Origin: Diadema setosum
Taxonomy: Eukaryota > Echinodermata > Echinoidea > Diadematoida > Diadematidae
Length of the DNA stretch: 64,000 bases
Assembly: GCA_033980235.1 (NCBI GenBank)
Contig: CM067072.1
Location: forward strand, 32,153,759 to 32,217,758
Reading direction: 5' to 3'
Part shown: in pieces, positions 55,540 through 64,000 of the stretch
Numbering within the stretch: the first letter of the stretch is position 1
How the letters are laid out: each line of letters opens with the position of its first letter
The notes under the pieces: model-generated
Databases searched by the model: none
What the model saw: only the letters and a program-made list of their open reading frames with translations
What the model was told of the DNA's origin: nothing
Program-made: the position numbers and the translations under genes

Positions 55540-56958
55540 AAATATCAAAATTATCAGAATTTCAAGCTTCATTTTAAATATATAACAATGGTCATGTTTT
55601 ATTATGCCTTTTGCAGCAATATATTGAAGAGGTACATTATGTAATCGAAGAAACATAGGTTCTCAATAAAGTATCAAATTTGAATTATTCAGAGATGAGT
55701 AATGACAATGGGAAGGATAACAATTGTGGAAGAGCTCCATAAATCAATAAATATCTAATGGCAAATGGAGATGGAATCAATATTAAAGAATATGCGTAAT
55801 TCAAGTTCATTATTACATCAGTTCTTGTTTGTTCACAAAAAGAGAAACACAGTTCGAACATGCGCACCAAATCTTACAATGTACATTTACATATATAGAG
55901 TGCGGACGGAACATATACAAAAGAAAGAATAACATTCTCAAATTAATATATCAAGCATAATTATGTATATGAACATAAAAAGATGTTGCTGCATATGCAT
56001 GAAGCTTGAGAGTGCTGCAACACACATTATGCTCAGATGGAAACTTGATGTATATCATACAAAAGAGAAGAGGTACTGCATGTACATGTAGTTACACTAT
56101 TCACTGGACAGTAGAGAAAAAGCAAGAGAGAGAGAAGGAAATGGGTGTCTAAAATAGGTCGATGTAAGGAGTGTCAAGCCAATTAAGTCTCTAATAGAAG
56201 TCATATATATATATATATGAAAAGGAAACAAATTAATCACAACATAAATGATCGTGCTCATATTAACCAATAATTAGCATCTAAAAATGTGTGTAGAAAG
56301 CCCATAATATCAGCCTTTCGCCCCGTAGGCTTGTTACACATATGAGAAAAGAGAAATTTTGGCCGACCCCCCCCCCCCCTCCGAATCCTTAATCCACCAG
56401 TACTATAAACACATGTGCTAGCAAATTCACAAGAGGGGTGGGGAAATTCGGCCAAAATTGTGTGTGGTTAAGATAATTAAAAAGAAAGGTCATCGGCAAA
56501 ACTACGGGGTGGATGCAGACGAATTTTCATGTGATGACTAAAAAAAAAAAAATGCGGCCAAAGGGGGAAAAAAAGGACGGTGGAGAGGGGCCAAGGCTAA
56601 TTTGACTCCCTCCCCCCCAAAAAAAAAAAACAAAAACAAAAACAAAAAAACACGCCACTGTTTTACAGCACCTTTAAAGGACTCTTAATTTTCTTTTGTA
56701 AAAAACAAACGTCTCGAAGTAAAGAATTCCATATTGTAGGCGAAATGTAGACCGATACAGTGTATAAAGTGTACATCCCAAGCTATTAAAGAAAAAAAAA
56801 AACAGATTATGAATATTATTTAAAGTAAGAATTTCAGTGCGTTTAATCATCTTTAGTCGAGTTGCAAATGACATGTGCATATTTAATAAGAGCAGTTAAC
56901 TTCGAAGCGCCCCCAAGCCCTCCTATATTTAATCATTCATGTCTAAAGGTAGTGCTAG
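55540..56958. other. Non-coding spacer
   Basis: AT-rich with a C-run at 56370-56381 and A-runs near 56542 and 56620. Nothing else recognised; open frames are short and without domains. Confidence 0.5.
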
Positions 56959-57036
56959 GGCATCCCGGTGGTCTAGTGGTTATGGCGCTGGTCTAGAAAT
57001 CCGGAGGTCGTGGGTTTGAATCACGTTTTGGCTGCC
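56959..57036 (+). mobile_element. tRNA-derived pseudogene or SINE head
   Basis: 78 bases with A-box GGTGGTCTAGTGGTTATGG, as in tRNA-Glu/Asp-like genes, and T-arm CGTGG-GTTTGAA-TCACG. The outer ends GGCATCC and GGCTGCC pair at 6 of 7 positions, but four extra T separate the T-arm from the acceptor strand. A T-run at 57041-57051 would serve as a pol III terminator. The possible anticodon loop CTAGAAA (AGA) is uncertain. Most likely a degenerate tRNA or the head of a SINE. Confidence 0.5.
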
Positions 57037-57059
57037 TGTAATTTTTTTTTTTCACAGCA

Positions 57060-58289
57060 ACCCACAAACTGCACACTGCAGTTGCATGTGTTACTACGGA
57101 TGGAGACAAATGAATAATCTATTATTTTAATATACAATGTTTGACATCCTTTTTGTAATCACTTTCTTTAATTGTACATTTAGAGACATAATGAATTATT
57201 ATTAAAAGAAATCATATTTCTGTATTTTGTTGTGAGTTTGCATGGGAGCATACACGTATCATAATTTACAATTTTAGTTAAATAAAGAACATCTCATAAC
57301 AGAACTGTCTAGTGATGGTTGAATGATTATGTCAATTTGTTATAAGTCCTATCAGTTATATGGAGTGCATTTCCCATGTTTATAAGAATCATACGTAACA
57401 CATTCAAAGTGGGTTGAAGACAACAAAATAATAAATAAAAGAATAAAGGAGAATAGAATGAATTACAGTTTGAGGTGAGTTTGGCATGTCATTAACTGGA
57501 TTAATATTATCATCTAGCAGAGATGCATATTTGATTATTTGTTGCATTAATTTCATAAAAATACATACATGTATAACATGTCTCAATCAACATTCAGAAT
57601 GTTTGCAAAATGTAGATGAACATGTATCATGAACATGGTTGAAGATGAAGCTGGAACTTTTTGTTAATGGGTCTAAGCTACCATTGGTGACTCTCATAAA
57701 TCTGTTTTCTGTGAAATTCGTACAGCGAGCTAAAAGTTTCTGATATACACATTTTGACAGTGTGACACATTTGGTTATGCCCCCGACAATTTAGATTGAC
57801 TCTCGCAATTATCACCGTTTACGAAAAATAAATCAGTGAAGGGCATGTTAATCCTCAGTCGATAACTATTACAACTATGCAATGATTATTCAACCATCTA
57901 ACTTCATCTGATTACAGCATCATCTGAATATTGCCAATGTGCACTTAGAAATTTATCAAGATGTATCACAAGGTTATGATTACCACACAAAACCTTCAAG
58001 ATTTATTATCATGAAATACATACAAATGAACACTTAAAGAAAATCTAACATTCCATATCCACATGAAGCTTGCCTTGATATAAATGTCTCTCAGTAGTGT
58101 TATTAAAGTGTAGCAAAATTGTAATTACGACATCACAGAATGGAATGCATGTTTTCACCTTCAATCTTAGAATCTTCTTTCATGTTTCCACTTTACAATC
58201 ACATTTTAATGTAGATATACCGTCCTTATGTTGTCGCCCTTCATTCCAAGTTCTCCCTTCTATCCTATCTGTAGATTGTCTTCTTTCCT
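57060..58289. other. Non-coding spacer
   Basis: AT-rich. No repeat family in this window recurs here, and there is no domain-bearing open frame. Confidence 0.5.
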
Positions 58290-58833
58290 AAGCCATTGTA
58301 TTCACATTCCTTGATGATAAGCACGATGCTGTACTTTTTTTCGTCTCTGAAACAGTCCAGCTCTTCGCTACTGCATGGCATCAGTCATGTGAAAGAAAAG
58401 ACAGCAATTAAGAACTTTCGATTAAAATCAAACATCATGATACAAGATACAACTTTCATTTTGAGAAAAAGAAATCAGCCAACTAAGCTGTAGTTGAAAT
58501 CATTTTGCTCTATTTATATTAAACATAAAACAAAATGGTATACAGGATTAAAGAATGTCAAAAAATACTGCTGTTCGTCTTTGATGCATATTCAAATTGT
58601 CTTGCCTTTTACATATTTTAATGATGCAAGATCTTATGTCTAGCACTTAGTAAGTCTCATGTAGAAATTAAATTATCATTCACATGAATAAATCTACATG
58701 TCCTTGTATAAAAATAAGGCATTGCTTTGAAAAAGTTGAATATTACTAACTGCATTTGGGAAACGGTCTACGACAATCAAACTTCTTTATTATCAGAGAC
58801 TTTAACATCTTGATTAGACCTAGACTCTAATTA
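58290..58833. repeat. 544-bp tandem duplication, unit 1
   Basis: Begins GCCATTGTATTCACATTCC and ends TAGACCTAGACTCTAATTA. Shared landmarks with unit 2: ACAGTCCAG(C/T)TCTTCGCTAC at 58352 and 58896, and GATGCAAGATCTTATGTCTA. On the minus strand a short frame with MPCSSEELDC..CEYNG is open, but there is no acceptor and no donor at its end. Confidence 0.9.
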
Positions 58834-59385
58834 CCATTGTATTCACATCCGTTGATGATGTACACGACCCTGTACTTTTTCTTTTCTTTTCTGAGACAGT
58901 CCAGTTCTTCGCTACTACATGGCACCAGTCATCTGAAAGAAAAGAAAGAAATTAAGAACTTTTGATTAAAATCAAACACCATGGTACAAGATACAACTTT
59001 AATTTTGAGAAGAAAAAAAAAATCAGCCAACAAAACTGAAGTTGAAATTATTTTGCTCTATTTATATTAAACATAAAACAAAATGGTAGGCCTATGCAGG
59101 ATCAAGAATGTCAAAATATACTGCTGTTCGTCTTTGATCCATATTCAAATTGTCTCGTCATTTACACATTTTAATGATGCAAGATCTTATGTCTAGCACT
59201 TAGTAAGTCTCATGTAGAAATTGAATTATCATTCACATGATTATACATCTACATGTACTTGTAAACAAGGCATTGCATTGAAGTAGCTGAATATTACTAC
59301 CTGCATTTGGGAAACAGTCTACGACAATCAAACCTGTTTCTTATCAGGGACTGTATCATCTTAATTAGACCTAGACTCTACATTA
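58834..59385. repeat. 544-bp tandem duplication, unit 2
   Basis: Second copy, ending AGACCTAGACTCTACATTAT. On the minus strand it has a strong acceptor TTTCTTTTCTTTCAG at about 58949-58935 and the donor-like ATG|GTAATT at about 58833. The frame matching unit 1 (VPCSSEELDC..CEYNG) meets TGA right after that acceptor. Another frame (DWCHVVAKNW) is open but is not open in unit 1. It may be an old exon duplicated and decayed. No function is assigned. Confidence 0.85.
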
Positions 59386-59793
59386 TCATTCAGCTTTTAA
59401 GGGTATTAACCATTCACCTATAAAACAGTGGCATTGTCATGTGCATCATATTTCTTTGATACTGCACATATATTCATGAAGTCTGTGCAAGAATGCAAAT
59501 GAAACACGTCTGCTGTTTGGTATTTATCAAAAAAAAATCACTAACCCGGAAGTCCTTGGCCTTAGGAATAACACGTGGCGAGTTAGCAGGAATTGACATT
59601 AAAATAGAATAAGAATAGATCTACTAAATAGGCCTTTGCCTCATGAATGTCTGGTCTAATTATAGACTAAGTGAAGTCTAGACCTTTCACTTTTAAGTTA
59701 CACAGATTTCATATTACTTAGATCTAGACTACATCTAAATCTAGACATCTAATACTATTAGATCTTGGCAACTTTTGTCTTTGTGACACGAAA
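59386..59793. other. Non-coding spacer
   Basis: AT-rich with TCTAGATCTAG-type words. No gene seen. Confidence 0.45.
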
Positions 59794-59797
59794 TTAA

Positions 59798-60167
59798 AGG
59801 GTGTGTACAGTTCTGGTCGAGGTGAGGATTTAGCTTTTAACGTTTTGCGAGATATTCAGAAACCACTCTATGAGATGCAGTTCTAAGGGGTATCAAAAGT
59901 TTATTGATGAAAATCAGTTTTGAAATGGCTGAGATATCCAAAAACAAGATGAAACAAAGAGATCCTAATAAAGTTGTGGCATGTCGCCTTTTATTATTAG
60001 CACTTTTTTGGATATCTCGGCCATTTAAAAACCAATTTTCATCAAATAAACGTTGAATCCTTCTTAAAACTACATGCTCTTTCATATTTCATAAGAGGCT
60101 TTTCACTATCTCACATAGGAATGTTCAAAACATGATTCCCCACCTCAACCAGTACTGTACAGTCCCT
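59798..60167. mobile_element. TTAA MITE family 2, complete copy
   Basis: 370 bp with TTAA at 59794-59797 and 60168-60171, ends AGGGTGTGTACAGTTCTGGT and AGTACTGTACAGTCCCT. It includes TTTTAACGTTTTGCGAGATA as in the other copies. Frames inside it (59837-60085) are foldback products. Confidence 0.9.
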
Positions 60168-60171
60168 TTAA

Positions 60172-61740
60172 CACGTCACGGATGATATTTCGGCGATGTC
60201 CAACAGGATGACAGTACCACTATTACTAAATCAGTAAGTTGACATAGATAACTAACATCAACTTGTTAAAGTACGTTAGAGATGGCACCATATACAATAA
60301 CCGGTGACACTGACACTGACAGATCTAGCGATTACGTTTAGACTAACGTTAAAGAGTGAGACTCGCCATCTCAGTAAGTCGGCCAAAGACAAAGTCAATA
60401 CAGGGCTAAGTCAGTGTTACTGTTATGTTAGGCCTAACAAACGTTAACGGTTACTCGGTAAGGTTAGGTTTACCAGGACTCAAGAGTCCTGGTTATATCA
60501 GTCGAGGGACATTTCTTAGGAAGTCCTTCGATTCCAAGAATAAAAAGAGTGAAAGAACAAAGGGAAAAAAGGAAAGAACAAAGAACAAAAGATTATGTAT
60601 GGCTGCTGTGGAAATCGACAGCGCCACTGTATCACTATCAATCAAGCGTAAATATATAAACGCCATTTGGTTGGGCCACATTCACAAGTTTTAGGGGAAA
60701 AAAGCCCCACCGCTGTGCTTAGGTACTCCACTCGAACTAACGTTAGACATACACTACACACAGTACGGTACTAGGGCTGAATTCACAAGTATACTTTAAC
60801 ACTGCACTGTACAGGAAAGCCACCTAACCTGTAGAGTACTCGTAGTGTTTAGGTAGTATCACTAGACCACATACTGTCATAGATGACATCTACACCAACG
60901 CTGCACACTGGCACTGGTCCGACGGTCCCTGACCAGGAAAAATCACTGTTGAACACTGACCAGTAACTTTTTCAGGAATGGACCAGTAAAGATTGGGGGA
61001 AAAAATGGGTGGACTCTACCTACTATTACCACTAGTCTAGATGTAGATCTAGAGCTAGACTACCGGTATGGCTCTGAACTGTGTTAATTTGACTTGGTCT
61101 TAGACTTCAGCTGATCTTAGTTTTAGTAACTGGTATTACAAGTAAAGTCTTAACTTAGACTTAATAGTTAGACTTGAAAGTAAAAGTCTAACATGTCTAA
61201 CTTTATTCTTTACTCTTCCTTTGAGTTTTACTGTTAGACTTTTTATTTTTTTTTTAGTTTAGTACGCCTACTTTGTCAATCTCATGATTTCATTTTCAAC
61301 TCAATAGTCAAGGCTTTTAGTGTCTTCGAGACTTTGAAATCTTGCAATCTGCATGTCTTGCACACAGACGTTACGACTACAGTACTCAGTAGTCTTAGAA
61401 GCCACGGTAACGACATAAGTTGAAAAGAAACAATAAATAATATGATTTGGGATCTAATTTGAAATGGATGGCGTTTACAGGCTAGGCTTCATAAGCATCA
61501 CGCGATTGAATACATGGGACTACACACTACCGCAATTAATGGTTATGGTAGTCCAACTGAAACTGTTATTTTGAGCATGATTTTAATAGGATTATAGCTT
61601 ACCATTCACTTCACTCGTGGACAGTGGGCTGGCTTAGGCCGTCATTCATCTTTCAGAAGGTTTGGTTCTCACTCTGAGATCTGGATTAGGGCCAAAACCT
61701 AATTCTAGGCCAGTAAGTTGAACAAAGCTCAAAGTAATGC
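60172..61740. other. Non-coding, CTAACGTTA / TCTAGATCTA-rich spacer
   Basis: Same word composition as 9.8-11.5 kb (AACTAACGTTAGACAT near 60737, GTCTAGATGTAGATCTAGAG near 61033). The 89-codon frame at 60425 and others are basic, low-complexity translations. Confidence 0.5.
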
Positions 61741-61744
61741 AACT

Positions 61745-62070
61745 GCGACGGTTCGTAAAACCCGCATTGCTCTTCACCGTAGCAATTCGGGTTTTACGAA
61801 CCGGCGTATCTTTCGTGCGTCGGTTCGTGAAACTCCTTTTCCTCAATTTCTCGATATTTCGAGTACCGTCGTTTTTTTCTTTCTTTGATAAAATTAAGAA
61901 TAATTAATTTTGTGATCTAAAATTTTGGGATTTGGTAGAGTTTTGAAAGCACTTTCATTTGGTACCAATATCTCGATTTTGAAAATTTTGACCAAAATCG
62001 AAATAGCGTCAGTTCGTCATAAAACCCAGACGAATTGTTTCCAAAGTTATCGGAGTTGAAAGTGAAGTGT
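61745..62070. repeat. ACGAACCG repeat with hairpin, second copy
   Basis: A perfect 16-base inverted repeat CGGTTCGTAAAACCCG (61749-61764) / complement (61788-61803), with the inner ATTGCT/AGCAAT also pairing. Further on, CGAAATAGCGTCAGTTCGT (62000) is the reverse of the 51389 motif. GTTATCGGAGTTGAAAGTGA (62047) resembles the middle of MITE family 1 (compare 1094-1113). Confidence 0.82.
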
Positions 62071-62099
62071 ATGCAACGGCGTAAATCCGTACTGAGGAG

Positions 62100-62215
62100 T
62101 GGGGGGGGGGGGGGATGGTCACCATCACCACGCTTACAAGCCCATAACCGGACCGGCGCAGCCTTGGGGGGGGGGGGGGGGGGGGAGAGAGAAGCATCTC
62201 CCCCCCCCCCCACAC
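62100..62215. repeat. G-runs and C-run cluster
   Basis: G-runs at about 62100-62114 and 62166-62186 and a C-run at about 62201-62210. The second G-run and the C-run can pair as a hairpin, and the G-runs can form quadruplexes. Frames through this region are homopolymer translations. Confidence 0.9.
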
Positions 62216-62239
62216 GCACACTTTACAGGGATCGGATGT

Positions 62240-62700
62240 CCCACTCTTTTGCATGAAATATAAAATGGGAGGAAAGTGGCAGCAAAAATATGAAGACTTT
62301 TTGTTCTTGTTGTTCCTTTTTTTTTTTTGCTTGTCAGATGACTTGCGACGGAAAATCAGACCTTAAAAGTATGAAGACATTTTTTTGTTTTTGAAATATC
62401 TGTGAGAGAGAGCGGAGCGACCGGGTTAACGGGGGGAGGGTGTGTATGGGGGGGGGGTTTCCCTCTCCCACACGAGGAAGATTTTGCATTTTCAGACCTG
62501 AAATTCAGCGATCTGGTGCACACTTTTGGTGAAATTTTTGTTTGTTTTTTCTTTAAAAAACCAATAGAAAATGAAATATTCACAATATATTATTGAATGA
62601 CTAAATCGTGGTATTTCAGCTCTTGCTCCGCCTGTGCGACATCACTGCGAAGGCCTACTAAATAGTGGGGCCTATCATCGGCGTAGACAGGATTTGATCT
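62240..62700. repeat. Degraded dispersed repeat, inverted relative of 6.5-7.3 kb
   Basis: GAGCGGAGCGACCGGG, GATTTTGCATTTTCAGACCTGAAATTC in two parts, and TGGTGCACACTTTTGGTGAAA match, in reverse, the words at 7160-7255. Non-coding. Confidence 0.65.
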
Positions 62701-64000
62701 TGGGGGAGCGGTTATGAGATCGTGAGGGAGCGAAGCAAGCGAGGGGGGGGGGAGGGTATGGTAGGGGGTTTCTCCCTCCCACGGTGAAATCTTTTTACAT
62801 TGAAAATTTTGACATTTTACAGTCCAAAAACTGCCGTTTGTAGCTATATTCTTTGCTTTGGAAATTAAGGGGGGCACACCGTGCGCAACTGCTGTCAATC
62901 ACTGGCAGCAGCATCAGGAAAATGGCATAGCGATTAAATGCGAGCGAGCGGAGCGAGCGAGCTTGAAAATTTTGACATTTTACAGTCCCAAAACTGCCGC
63001 TTTTGGTTGTATTTTTTTGCTTTGGAAATTAAGGGGGGTGCACCAGGTGCAACTACTGGCAGTTACTGGCAGCAACATCAGGGGAATGGCATAACGATTG
63101 AATACGAGCGGGCGAAGCGACTGAGCTTGAAAATCACTTTTTACAGTCCCAAAATTGTCGTTTGTAGCTATATTTTTCGCTTTGGAAATTAAAGGGGGGC
63201 GCACCGGGCACAACTGCTGGCAATTACTGGCAGCATGCAACATCAGGAGAATGGCATAACGATTAAATGAGTTTGAAAATTTTGACATTTTACAGTCCAA
63301 AAACTGCCGTTTGTGGCTGTATTTTTTTGCTTTGGAAATTAAGGGGGGCGCACCGGGTGCAACTGCTGGAAATTACTGGCAGCAACATCAGGAGAATGGC
63401 ATAACAATTAAATGCGAGCGAGTGAAGCGAGCGAGCTTTAAAATTTTGACATTTTACAGTCCCCAAACTGCCGCTTTTGGTTGTATTTTTTTGCTTTGGA
63501 AATTAAGGGGGGTGCACCGGGTGCAACTACTGGCAGTTACTGGCAGCAACATCAGGGGAATGGCATAACGATTAAATACGAGCGGGCGAAGCGAGTGAGC
63601 TTGAAAATTTTGACTTTTTACAGTCCCAAAATTGTCGTTTGTAGCTATATTTTTCGCTTTGGAAATTAAAGGGGGGCGCACCGGGCACAACTGCTGGCAA
63701 TTACTAGCAGCATGCAACATCAGGAGAATGGCATAACGATTAAATGAAAGCGAGCGAGTTTGAAAATTTTGATATTTTACAGTCCCCAAACTGTCGTTTG
63801 TGGCTGTATTTTTTCGCTTTGGAAATCAAGGGGGGGGGGACACACCGGGCGCAACTGCCGACAATTACTGGCAGTAACATCAGGAGAATGGCATAACGAT
63901 TAAATGCGAGCGAGCGAAGCGAGTGAGCTTGAAAATTTTGATATTTTACAGTCCAAAAACTGCCGTTTGTGGCTGTATTTTTTTGCTTTGGAAATTAAGG
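62700..64000. repeat. Satellite-like tandem array with trimeric higher-order repeat
   Basis: Monomers of about 150-169 bases, landmark GCTTTGGAAATTAA at 62855, 63019, 63179, 63329, 63493, 63656, 63816 and 63985. Each carries ATTTTACAGTCC, a GGGGGG(C/T)GCACC box and GGCATAACGATTAAAT, and in most a GCGAGCGAGCGAAGCGAGC linker. Monomers 63019 and 63493, and 63179 and 63656, match better than neighbours do, giving a trimer of about 475-487 bases. Parts of both strands stay open across monomers, but the content is the repeat and no domain is visible. The array runs off the window end. Confidence 0.92.

Noticed and set aside
62858..63789. Overlapping frames in the terminal satellite, considered as a repeat protein
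   Set aside because: Frames are open on both strands and follow the DNA monomer. They are interrupted where monomer length is not a multiple of three, and there is no domain.

Overview
This is animal nuclear DNA, AT-rich and dominated by repeats, with no prokaryotic gene organisation. It fits a marine invertebrate deuterostome, most likely an echinoderm and possibly a sea urchin. The reasons are many short foldback elements, an L2/CR1-type LINE, long CA/AT microsatellites, dispersed CTAACGTTAG motifs, and extracellular-domain exons in the style of invertebrate receptors. Species assignment is inference.

Gene content is small and lies on the minus strand. Three exons have clear splice borders and are all symmetric (phase 1 at both ends): an 8-cysteine EGF-like exon (48408-48536), a second 8-cysteine EGF-like exon (48053-48202), and a fibronectin type III exon (5121-5447). 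They join in frame in the order EGF-EGF-FN3, as expected for part of the ectodomain of one secreted or membrane receptor; Tie/TEK-like receptors have this order. No signal peptide, transmembrane or catalytic exon was found. If they belong to one gene, the last two exons are separated by a 42.6-kb intron.

That putative intron holds most of the window: L2-type LINE debris (about 8.1-9.8 kb), a tandem segmental duplication (11.5-13.2 kb) whose second copy preserves the empty site of a MITE, and a 23.6-kb composite array (16.2-39.8 kb). The array has long (about 4.2 kb) and short (about 2.0 kb) unit versions with tRNA-Leu-like and, in long units, tRNA-Met-like modules, TGACGTCA octamers, CA tracts and complementary terminal motifs.

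Upstream of the EGF exons (48.5-64 kb) no convincing further exon was found. This region contains a complete 2.94-kb hAT-like non-autonomous transposon with an exact 8-bp target duplication and alternating-orientation arrays of a 12-bp motif (52591-55531). It also has two related hairpins with compensatory arm differences (51.7 and 61.8 kb), a 544-bp tandem duplication (58.3-59.4 kb), and the edge of a satellite-like array with trimeric higher-order structure that runs off the right end. Several unrelated foldback/MITE families across the window share the target site TTAA, and several insertions can be checked against empty sites inside the window.
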